5,728 nt of DNA. Source: Nitrosomonadales bacterium (GTDB taxonomy: Bacteria; Pseudomonadota; Gammaproteobacteria; Burkholderiales; SG8-41). The translations under genes were made by a program, and so were the position numbers. Location: contig VFLF01000010.1 of NCBI GenBank assembly GCA_009885185.1, forward strand, positions 1-5,728, in the 5' to 3' direction. Below, piece after piece: positions 1-5,009 of this stretch (the stretch's first letter is position 1; each line of letters starts with the position of its first letter). Under the pieces are notes generated by a model. The model made no database searches, was not told the origin of the DNA, and was given only the letters and a program-made list of their open reading frames with translations.

Positions 1-368
1 TCAAAATCGCGCACCACGTCATACGGCGATTTCGCGCGCAGGTTGGGCACGATGGCAAACGTGGTGTGGCTGCTCACCAGCACGGTGTATCCATCCGGCG
101 GCGCTTTGGCCACCAACTCCGCGCCGATGATGGTGCTGCCGCCGGGACGGTTGTCGATGATAACTTGCTGCCCGAGGCGCTTGGTCAGTTCATCGGCGTA
201 GGAGCGCGCGATGACGTCGTTGCCGCCGCCCGGAGGATACGGCACCACGATGCGCACCGCGCGCGACGGGTAGGCGGTTGGCTGCGCATGGACAGCGCCA
301 CTCGCCAACAGCAACGCCATAGCACTACAAAAAATAGTGTTTAAAAACAAATACTCATGATTATTCAT
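1..368 (-). CDS. TctC/Bug-family periplasmic solute-binding protein, N-terminal part (runs off left edge)
   Basis: Minus-strand frame, open from an ATG at 368-366 to the window edge (122 codons visible; the family is usually about 320-330 residues). The family binds carboxylates and other small molecules in the periplasm for tripartite tricarboxylate transporters, though many members are orphans. Seen here: a hydrophobic leader (residues 7-24) ending in AVHA before Gln29, a likely signal-peptidase I site; then YPSRAVRIVVPYPPGGGND (33-51), DNRPGGSTIIGAE (72-84) and PDGYTVL (91-97), all at the places expected for Bug proteins. The start at 368 is preferred because it supplies the full leader; an internal ATG at 320-318 would leave a very short one. 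Neither has a good Shine-Dalgarno, and the n-region lacks Lys/Arg, so the exact start is uncertain. It begins 8 bp after the pirin stop, suggesting co-transcription and perhaps translational coupling. The substrate cannot be told. Confidence 0.9.
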   Translation of the reverse strand, partial: MNNHEYLFLNTIFCSAMALLLASGAVHAQPTAYPSRAVRIVVPYPPGGGNDVIARSYADELTKRLGQQVIIDNRPGGSTIIGAELVAKAPPDGYTVLVSSHTTFAIVPNLRAKSPYDVVRDF

Positions 369-376
369 CGAGAGAG

Positions 377-1225
377 TCACGCCGCCAGCGTGCCGTTTTG
401 ATAGTCACGCACCGCCTGTTCGACTTCATCGCGCGTGTTCATCACAAAGGGGCCGTATTGCACCACCGGCTCCTTGATGGGCTTGCCGGCCAACAACAAA
501 AAGCGCGCGGGTCCGCCGTCGGTGGTCAGCGTGATCTGATCGCCCGGCGACAGCACGCCGCCGCTGCGCGTTGCCAGCGCGCGCCCGCCGATCAGCAGCT
601 TGCCTTCGTACACATACACAAACGCGTTGTAGTCTTCGATCAGATAATGATTAAACGGCGCGCCGTTGGGCAGATCGACATCGAGATACAGCGGATCGGT
701 GCTGATGCCCGTGATGACGCCCTCGGTGCGCACCCCCGCGACGTTGATGCTGCCCGCGATAATTTTTGCCGTGCCGCCGTCGGCGAGTGTGACTTGCGGA
801 ATCTCATGCGGCTCGATATCGCGGTACCACGCCGGTTTCATTTTCTCGGCAGCGGGCAGGTTGATCCACAACTGAAAGCCGCGCATGCGGCCTTCGGTCT
901 GCTGCGGCATTTCCGAATGAATAATGCCGCGCCCCGCCGTCATCCACTGCGCGCCGCCGCTTTTCAGATCGCCTTTGTTGCCCATGTGATCTTCGTGCAG
1001 CAGGTGGCCATCCAACATATACGTCACGGTTTCAAAACCGCGATGCGGATGCGCCGGAAAGCCCGCGATGTAGTCGTCGGGATTGTCGGTTGAAAACTCG
1101 TCAAGCATCAGGAACGGATCCACATACAAGCCGCGCTGACTGCCCAGACTGCGGCGAAGCTTGACGCCCGCGCCGTCGGAGGTGGGCACGGAGGGAATAA
1201 CCTGTTGCAGGGTGCGGAGGGTCAT
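377..1225 (-). CDS. Pirin family protein (bicupin, metal-binding)
   Basis: A complete 282-residue protein, the usual pirin length. Pirins are two-domain cupins with one iron-type site in the N-terminal domain; some have quercetin 2,3-dioxygenase activity and others act as transcriptional cofactors, so the role here is open. The metal ligands known from human pirin are all present: His59 and His61 in AHPHRGFETVTYM (58-70), and His103 and Glu105 in GRGIIHSEMPQ (98-108). Other family marks are FQLWINLPAAEK (117-128) and, in the C-terminal pirin domain, AGKPIKEPVVQYGPFVMNT (246-264). The ATG at 1225-1223 is chosen because the protein then opens with TLRTLQQVIP, like other pirins. A longer in-frame start at 1276 lies inside the 1271-1352 repeat and adds 17 unrelated residues. 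The ribosome-binding site is weak (AAGG, about 13 nt upstream). The gene probably heads a unit with the Bug gene that follows it. Confidence 0.95.
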   Translation of the reverse strand: MTLRTLQQVIPSVPTSDGAGVKLRRSLGSQRGLYVDPFLMLDEFSTDNPDDYIAGFPAHPHRGFETVTYMLDGHLLHEDHMGNKGDLKSGGAQWMTAGRGIIHSEMPQQTEGRMRGFQLWINLPAAEKMKPAWYRDIEPHEIPQVTLADGGTAKIIAGSINVAGVRTEGVITGISTDPLYLDVDLPNGAPFNHYLIEDYNAFVYVYEGKLLIGGRALATRSGGVLSPGDQITLTTDGGPARFLLLAGKPIKEPVVQYGPFVMNTRDEVEQAVRDYQNGTLAA

Positions 1226-1270
1226 GGTGTGTTTAAAATGCCTTGTTCGGTTAAAGTGCAAAACCTTCCA

Positions 1271-1352
1271 CGTCATTCCCGCGAAAGCGGGAATCCATAA
1301 CGCAGCACCCTATGGCACGGGCGTATGGATTCCCGCTTTCGCGGGAATGACG
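1271..1352. repeat. Paired inverted hairpin repeat, dRS3-like / REP-doublet-like
   Basis: Two perfect 29-bp copies in opposite orientation, 1271-1299 and 1324-1352, flank a 24-bp non-repeated centre. Each copy is itself a hairpin: ATTCCCGC-GAAA-GCGGGAAT at 1275-1294, and the same stem with loop TTTC at 1329-1348. Identity stops exactly at 1271 and 1352, so the element has sharp ends. The ATTCCC...GGGAAT core matches the Neisseria dRS3 pattern, and similar repeats are dispersed in many betaproteobacteria. The element lies in the 173-bp gap between the second Bug gene and pirin and is transcribed if those genes are read through. It could fold as two small hairpins or one long stem. No T-run follows on either strand, so it is not a standard intrinsic terminator, although it may slow transcription or protect 3' ends. 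No direct repeats marking an insertion site were recognised. Confidence 0.9.
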
Positions 1353-1398
1353 GCTTTGGCATTGGCGCACCCACGCAAAAGTTGGACCTTGCTCCATC

Positions 1399-2385
1399 TC
1401 ACTCTGCCTTAATGTTCGCCGCGCGCGCGATTTTGGTGAAATTGGCGATCTCATCAGCGACAATTTTGTCGAACTCGCCCGGCGTGATCGGCTTCGGCTC
1501 CAGGCCTATGGCCTGCCAGCGCTGTTTTACTTCCGGCTCGGACAGGATGCGGCGTATCTCGGCATTCAACTTCGCCACCACCGGCTTGGGCGATTGCGAC
1601 GAGGTAAGCACGCCGAACCACAAGTCCGCGCGAAATCCCGGCACGCCGGCCTCGGCCAGCGTGGGCATGTCGGGCAGCAAGGCATCGCGCTGCGACGACG
1701 ACACGCCCAGCCCGACCACGCGGCCCTCTTTCACCATGCTGAGCGCGTTGGCAATGGGCGACATAAAGAGATGCACGCGCCCGCTGATGGTTTCGGTCAA
1801 CGCTTCGGGGATGCCCTTGAACGGCACATGCACGATGTTGATCGCGGCGGCGGCCTTGAACTGCTCGGCGGCGAAGTGCGAGCCGCTGCCCACGCCCGCC
1901 GACGAGAAATTCAGCGCGCCCGGCTTGGCTTTTGCCGCCGCGAGAAAATCCTTCAGCGTCTTCGCGCCCAACGCGGGTGCTGCCACCAACAAATACTTCG
2001 ACACCGCGGTCTGCGTGATGCCTGACAGATCCTTCACCGTATCGTAAGGCAGCTTGGCGTAGATGGCCGGGCTGACCGCATGCGCCGACGACACCGACAG
2101 CAGCGTGTAGCCGTCCGGGTTGGCAGTGGCGACCAGATTCGCGCCCACGGTGCCGCCCGCGCCGGGACGATTATCCACGATCACCTGCTGCTTCCATGAC
2201 TCCGTGAGTTTTTGCGCGAGGTAGCGCGCGGTGATATCCGGGCCGCCGCCCGGCGTGAAGCCGACGATGATGCGGATGGGCTTGCGCGGGTAATCGCGCG
2301 CGGCGTCCGGTTGCGCGTGTGCATGGGTCACGACGCACAGGCAGCCCAACACGGCAACGGCCCACGACATTCGGCGATTCGGCAT
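1399..2385 (-). CDS. TctC/Bug-family tripartite tricarboxylate transporter substrate-binding protein
   Basis: A complete 328-residue protein, the normal family length. It is expected in the periplasm, capturing an organic acid or similar small molecule. Residues 1-24 form a signal peptide: NRR n-region, hydrophobic core AVAVLGCLCVV, and AHA before Gln25. The mature part has the Bug signatures DYPRKPIRIIVGFTPGGGPD (31-50), DNRPGAGGTVGANLV (71-85), NPDGYTLL (89-96), SSAGVGSGSHFAAE (161-174), HVPFKG (186-191) and PTLAEAG (241-247). Longer in-frame ATGs exist at 2418 and 2409, but the one at 2385 has AGGAG six bases upstream and gives a proper leader. It is related to the partial Bug protein at the left edge, but the ligand-loop residues and leader differ, so this is not a recent duplication. 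No TctA or TctB membrane gene is present, making it an orphan receptor here. The ligand is unknown. Confidence 0.95.
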   Translation of the reverse strand: MPNRRMSWAVAVLGCLCVVTHAHAQPDAARDYPRKPIRIIVGFTPGGGPDITARYLAQKLTESWKQQVIVDNRPGAGGTVGANLVATANPDGYTLLSVSSAHAVSPAIYAKLPYDTVKDLSGITQTAVSKYLLVAAPALGAKTLKDFLAAAKAKPGALNFSSAGVGSGSHFAAEQFKAAAAINIVHVPFKGIPEALTETISGRVHLFMSPIANALSMVKEGRVVGLGVSSSQRDALLPDMPTLAEAGVPGFRADLWFGVLTSSQSPKPVVAKLNAEIRRILSEPEVKQRWQAIGLEPKPITPGEFDKIVADEIANFTKIARAANIKAE

Positions 2386-2391
2386 TGCGCA

Positions 2392-2396
2392 CTCCT
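2392..2396 (-). promoter_or_regulatory. Shine-Dalgarno deciding the start of the second Bug gene
   Basis: AGGAG on the minus strand, with six bases before the ATG at 2385-2383. It supports this start over the in-frame ATGs at 2409 and 2418, which would place the site inside the coding region. Confidence 0.8.
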
Positions 2397-2418
2397 GCTG
2401 TGATTTCATTGGAGGCAA

Positions 2419-2447
2419 ATTTTATCATCGCACCGCATCCCAGTCCG
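2419..2447 (-). promoter_or_regulatory. Candidate sigma-70 promoter for the second Bug gene
   Basis: On the minus strand, a -10 box TAAAAT (2424-2419, five of six consensus bases) is preceded by exactly 17 bp and a weak -35 CGGACT (2447-2442, sharing only the central GAC). Transcription would begin near 2412, giving a leader of about 27 nt that contains the AGGAG ribosome-binding site. The geometry is good but the -35 is poor, so activity may need an activator. Confidence 0.45.
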
Positions 2448-2486
2448 CACTACGTTTACTTCAGACCGTCACGCGCGAACGACAGC

Positions 2487-2492
2487 TATAAT
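2487..2492 (+). promoter_or_regulatory. Consensus -10 box of the MFS gene promoter
   Basis: A perfect TATAAT on the plus strand, ending 10 bp before the MFS ATG at 2503. There is no convincing -35: the hexamer at 17-bp spacing is GACCGT. A start site about seven bases downstream, near 2499-2500, would leave a 5' leader of only a few nucleotides. This agrees with the absence of any Shine-Dalgarno before the ATG. The box lies upstream of and divergent to the Bug promoter at 2419-2447. Confidence 0.6.
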
Positions 2493-2502
2493 CAGCGCGC
2501 TC

Positions 2503-3666
2503 ATGTCTGCACGACGCATTACCCCCATCGTTCTCGTACTCGCGCTGACCTCGGTGTTCTTCGTCGCGATGAAGGCCAACCGCGTGCTGGTCACGCTGTT
2601 CGCCGTGGATATCGGCGCCGGGCCGTTTCAGACGGGCCTCCTGTTCGCGCTGCACGGTATTTTTCCGCTGCTGCTGGCGGTCTCCGCGGGCCGCATCGCG
2701 GATCGCTTCGATAACCGCGTATTGATGTACGCGGGCGTCACCGCCTACGGACTGGCAATGCTGCTGCCGTACGCGTGGCCAGGCCTGCCGGCGCTCTACG
2801 CCTCCGCCGCGTTCGCCGGGTTTACCAGCATGCTGTTTGTGCTGGCGACGCAAAACTACGTCGGCGCGCTGTCCACCCCGGCCACGCGCACCAAAATTTT
2901 CAGTTATTACGCGCTCGGCGAATCGTTCGGGCAGGTGGTGGGGCCGGTGATGATCGGTTATGCCATCGACCACTGGCAGCATCCGCGCTCGTTTTTGTTG
3001 TTGACGGGCGTGAGCGTGCTCACTCTGCTGATGCTTTATGCCGGGCGGCGCCTGCTGCCCTACACGCAAAAACCCAAGGCGAGCGGCGGCGACACGCGCC
3101 GCATGGGTGACCTGCTCAAACTGCCCGCGATGCGCGCGGCACTCATCACCAACGCGGTGGTGATGGTGGGCTGGGATCTATTCAATCTCTACATGCCGGT
3201 GTACATGCGTGGCATCGGCTTCTCTGCCACCATCATCGGCTACATCATGGGCAGCTATGGCGTCGCGGCGATTATCACCCGTCTGGCGATACCACCGATC
3301 ACCGCGCGCTGGGGCGTGCAGCGCATGATCGCGGGCGCGCTGGCGCTGGCGGCGTGCGGCTTTGTATTCGTGCCGATGACCATCGTGCCCGCGGCGCTGA
3401 TGGGGCTGTCGTTTATCATCGGCCTGGGCGTCGGCTGCGGCCAGCCGCTATCGATGACCCTGGCCTACAACGCCTCGCCGCCGGGCCGCGCCGGTGAAGG
3501 CATCGCCATGCGGCTGGCGGTGAGTTATGGCGCGCATGTGTTCATCCCCACCGCGTTCGGCGCGTTGGGCGCGGCCATCGGACTGGCGCCGATATTCTGG
3601 CTGTGCGCGACGGCGCTGATGGGCGGCTCGGTGATGAACGTGAAGCAGGCGGCGAAAACCACGTAA
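2503..3666 (+). CDS. Major facilitator superfamily (MFS) transporter
   Basis: A complete 387-residue inner-membrane carrier with about 12 hydrophobic segments, at roughly 6-22, 43-61, 72-90, 95-116, 138-156, 163-181, 212-232, 241-259, 272-290, 293-315, 336-357 and 358-378. A polar loop at 182-211 separates the two six-helix halves. The MFS motif A is visible between helices 2 and 3 as AGRIADRFDNRVLM (62-75), and its degenerate second-half copy between helices 8 and 9 as ITARWGVQRM (266-275). Helix 5 carries GESFGQVVGPVMIG (139-152), resembling the glycine-rich antiporter motif C, which hints at export by proton antiport. The ATG at 2503 is chosen because it keeps all of helix 1; the next ATG (residue 23) would remove it. 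No ribosome-binding site precedes it. The gene is divergent from the Bug gene and convergent with glutaminase. The substrate is not predictable. Confidence 0.93.
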   Translation: MSARRITPIVLVLALTSVFFVAMKANRVLVTLFAVDIGAGPFQTGLLFALHGIFPLLLAVSAGRIADRFDNRVLMYAGVTAYGLAMLLPYAWPGLPALYASAAFAGFTSMLFVLATQNYVGALSTPATRTKIFSYYALGESFGQVVGPVMIGYAIDHWQHPRSFLLLTGVSVLTLLMLYAGRRLLPYTQKPKASGGDTRRMGDLLKLPAMRAALITNAVVMVGWDLFNLYMPVYMRGIGFSATIIGYIMGSYGVAAIITRLAIPPITARWGVQRMIAGALALAACGFVFVPMTIVPAALMGLSFIIGLGVGCGQPLSMTLAYNASPPGRAGEGIAMRLAVSYGAHVFIPTAFGALGAAIGLAPIFWLCATALMGGSVMNVKQAAKTT

Positions 3667-3680
3667 ACCGTTGGTTTTTC
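3665..3680. terminator. Possible weak terminator between convergent MFS and glutaminase genes
   Basis: AAACC (3665-3669) and GGTTT (3673-3677) can pair around a GTT loop, followed by TTC, so the plus strand has a short T-rich tail of five Ts. An alternative partner for the GGTTTTTC arm is GAAAACC at 3654-3660. The stem is only five base pairs and partly overlaps the MFS stop codon. The 21-bp convergent gap makes some terminator here plausible, but this one is weak. Confidence 0.3.
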
Positions 3681-3687
3681 AGGGCCG

Positions 3688-4677
3688 TTACAGCAATCCC
3701 CGCACAAACTCCGAACCGAAGTTCGTGCATTCAAACGCATGCAAACCGAATTCGTCGGCGAGTTGCTTGAATGCGCTCAGCCCGCGAACCGAGTTGCCCT
3801 TTTCATCGAGCCGCGGTGAAAAAGTGCCGATGCCCAACTGCCGGTTGACCGCGCCCATGATGCCGCCGCCGACGCCGCTTTTGCAGGGCACGCCGACATC
3901 CAGCACCCAGTTGCCCGAATAATCGTACATGCCGCAGGTAAACATGACGGACAGCGTATCGCGCACCGCGCCCAGATCGAAGACCTGCTTGCCGGTGACC
4001 GGGTTTCTGCCTAGGTTTGCCAGTGTTGCGCCCATGCGTGCCAGGTCCGCGGCGGTGACCATTATCGAACATTGCTTGAAATAGAAATCGAGTCCCGGCT
4101 CGACCGGCGCTTCGGTCGCACCCACGTTCAGCAGCAAGTGTGCGATAGCGCGGTTGCGGTGTCCGGTCTCAGCCTCCGAACGATACACCGCCTCGGATAT
4201 ACCGAGTTCACGCCCGGCGGCATCTGAAAAACGGCTCAGCACCTGTTCCAGCGCGTAGGTTCCCAGCACTTTGTATATCAACGAGGAGATGGTGATCGCG
4301 CCCGCGTTGACCATCGGATTAAATGGCCGGTTGGTATGCGGATCAAAAACAATCGCATTGAACGCATCGCCGCTGGGCTCCACGCCGACGTGGCTGAATA
4401 CCTTGTCGCGGCCCACAAGCTCGAGAGCGATGCAGTAGGTGAACGCCTTGGACACGGACTGGATGGTGAATTCGGTGTTGGCATCGCCGCACGTCCACAT
4501 ACGCCCATCGACTGTAGCGACGGCGATACCGAACTGATCCGGATCCGTCGCGGCCAACTCGGGGATGTAATCCGCGACCTTTCCCGTCCGCAGCGCCTTG
4601 CTCCCTTCGTATATCGCCGCGAGATATCGCTCAATTTCATGTTGAGGCGAGGCTGCGTGCTCTACACCGTCATCCAT
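3688..4677 (-). CDS. glsA: Glutaminase, serine-dependent beta-lactamase-like family (GlsA)
   Basis: A complete 329-residue cytoplasmic enzyme, slightly longer than the approximately 310-residue E. coli YbaS/YneH, hydrolysing L-glutamine to glutamate and ammonia. The SxxK catalytic motif is seen as QSVSK, with nucleophile Ser74 and Lys77. Other residues known to contact substrate in YbaS have counterparts at nearly constant offset: Asn124 in NPMVNAGAI, Glu168, Asn175 in GHRNRA, Tyr199 in DFYFKQ, Tyr251 in GMYDYSGNW and Val269 in PCKSGVGGG. All are intact, so activity is expected. No STAS or ankyrin regulatory domain is attached. The ATG at 4677 is supported by GGAG eight bases upstream. It faces the MFS gene tail to tail and stands alone as a transcription unit. 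Family members can supply ammonia against acid or serve nitrogen metabolism; which applies here is not shown. Confidence 0.96.
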   Translation of the reverse strand: MDDGVEHAASPQHEIERYLAAIYEGSKALRTGKVADYIPELAATDPDQFGIAVATVDGRMWTCGDANTEFTIQSVSKAFTYCIALELVGRDKVFSHVGVEPSGDAFNAIVFDPHTNRPFNPMVNAGAITISSLIYKVLGTYALEQVLSRFSDAAGRELGISEAVYRSEAETGHRNRAIAHLLLNVGATEAPVEPGLDFYFKQCSIMVTAADLARMGATLANLGRNPVTGKQVFDLGAVRDTLSVMFTCGMYDYSGNWVLDVGVPCKSGVGGGIMGAVNRQLGIGTFSPRLDEKGNSVRGLSAFKQLADEFGLHAFECTNFGSEFVRGLL

Positions 4678-4685
4678 CCAGAATT

Positions 4686-4689
4686 CTCC
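4686..4689 (-). promoter_or_regulatory. Shine-Dalgarno of the glutaminase gene
   Basis: GGAG on the minus strand (within GTGGAGAATT), eight bases before the ATG at 4677-4675. It fixes the start that gives the slightly extended N-terminus. Confidence 0.65.
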
Positions 4690-4714
4690 ACTATGGCGGT
4701 TTGCCGAAGCGCAC

Positions 4715-4734
4715 TGGATTGAACGAACAATCCA
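4715..4734. promoter_or_regulatory. Dyad upstream of glutaminase: candidate operator or leader hairpin
   Basis: TGGATTG and CAATCCA form perfect 7-bp arms around a 6-bp AACGAA spacer. Its near edge lies 37 bp before the glutaminase ATG, where a repressor or activator site, or a 5'-leader hairpin, would be expected. The protein that might bind it is unknown, and chance is possible. Confidence 0.4.
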
Positions 4735-4837
4735 AACACGCGCGCGCGGTGATGGATGTGATGAGCAATATTCATGCCGCGACTTTCAGCAATGCCGCAG
4801 GCAAGGCGCAGCCCATGCGCACCAACCAGGTGCGTCA

Positions 4838-4863
4838 CACCGTTTTATGGCACCGTTTTGTGG
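4838..4863. repeat. 13-bp tandem direct repeat, two units
   Basis: CACCGTTTTATGG (4838-4850) is followed immediately by CACCGTTTTGTGG (4851-4863), differing at one base. It could be a slippage duplication within the possible Bug remnant (encoding TVLWHRFV) or a pair of protein-binding half sites on the same face of the helix (13-bp period is not ideal for that). Confidence 0.6.
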
Positions 4864-4895
4864 CAATTCTTGTGTTGTTATGGGCACACGATGCT

Positions 4896-4907
4896 ACGTG
4901 TACACGT
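4896..4907. promoter_or_regulatory. 12-bp perfect palindrome, possible operator
   Basis: ACGTGTACACGT is its own reverse complement. Flanking ATGC (4891-4894) and GCAT (4910-4913) extend the symmetry imperfectly, with gaps of one and two bases. It sits between two minus-strand genes, about 100 bp beyond the cyclase stop and 220 bp upstream of glutaminase. No regulator is known from the window. Confidence 0.3.
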
Positions 4908-4968
4908 GCGCATGCGGGGAGAGAGTATCCCCTTGGGAACCGCAGGGTAACGCCGGCCTGATCGTCGC

Positions 4969-4992
4969 GACCGCGGCTCGTTCGCCGCGGTC
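4969..4992 (-). terminator. GC-rich hairpin just after the cyclase-family gene
   Basis: GACCGCGGC (4969-4977) and GCCGCGGTC (4984-4992) form a perfect 9-bp stem with a 6-base loop, starting 17 bp past the cyclase stop codon in the direction of its transcription. The stem is strong, but no T-run follows, so it is either a stem-only terminator, a 3'-end stabiliser, or a Rho-assisted end. Confidence 0.45.
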
Positions 4993-5009
4993 AGACGCGC
5001 GTTGATGCG

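Larger units (their letters stand above)
4815..4961 (+). pseudogene. Possible remnant of a Bug-type gene (signal peptide plus first mature residues)
   Basis: A 48-codon plus-strand frame begins MRTNQVRHTVLWHRF, runs through a hydrophobic core AILVLLWA, and reaches RAHAGREYPLGNRRVTP before a TGA. This is the order seen at the start of Bug proteins: basic n-region, hydrophobic core, AHA cleavage box, then a YP followed by an R-V/I strand (compare AHAQPDAARDYPRKPIRII in the gene ending at 1399). The PGGG and DNRPG motifs that should follow do not appear in any frame, so if this is a Bug gene only its extreme 5' end survives. Alternatively it is a chance frame, or a tiny secreted peptide. The ribosome-binding site is poor (AAGG about 9 nt upstream). 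Confidence 0.3.
4678..5009. other. 332-bp intergenic region between glutaminase and cyclase-family genes
   Basis: Holds no confident gene. It must contain the glutaminase promoter, but I see no clear -10/-35 pair on the minus strand. It contains a 20-bp dyad (4715-4734), a 12-bp alternating purine-pyrimidine CA/CG tract (4737-4748), a 13-bp tandem repeat (4838-4863), a 12-bp palindrome (4896-4907), a small GGGGA/TCCCC hairpin (4916-4932) and a GC-rich hairpin (4969-4992). An open plus-strand frame from a TTG at 4701 to 4961 has no recognisable protein match except the possible Bug remnant described separately. Confidence 0.7.

Noticed and set aside
398..1093. 231-codon plus-strand open frame opposite pirin
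   Set aside because: It is antisense to an unmistakable pirin; its translation is arginine- and histidine-rich with no recognisable motif, as expected from the opposite strand of GC-rich coding DNA.
1226..1276. N-terminal extension of pirin to the ATG at 1276
   Set aside because: The extra 17 residues include repeat DNA and do not resemble pirin; starting at 1225 gives the normal length and first residues.
1271..1352. Large palindrome as a CRISPR-like or standard intrinsic terminator element
   Set aside because: There are only two inverted copies, not direct repeats with spacers, and no T-run follows either hairpin.
1325..2047. 240-codon plus-strand open frame opposite the second Bug gene
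   Set aside because: It begins inside the repeat and runs antisense to a complete Bug gene with signal peptide and ribosome-binding site; no domain is recognisable.
2461..3069. 202-codon minus-strand frame opposite the MFS gene
   Set aside because: Low-complexity Arg/Gln/His-rich composition and full overlap with a clear membrane transporter mark it as a shadow.
4701..4814. Upstream part of the 86-codon TTG-start frame as a real small gene
   Set aside because: The rare start codon has no ribosome-binding site, the frame overlaps the glutaminase upstream dyad, and the translation has no recognisable feature before the leader-like segment at 4815.
4916..4932. GGGGA/TCCCC small hairpin
   Set aside because: A five-base stem with a seven-base loop is common by chance in GC-rich DNA, and it has no positional logic.
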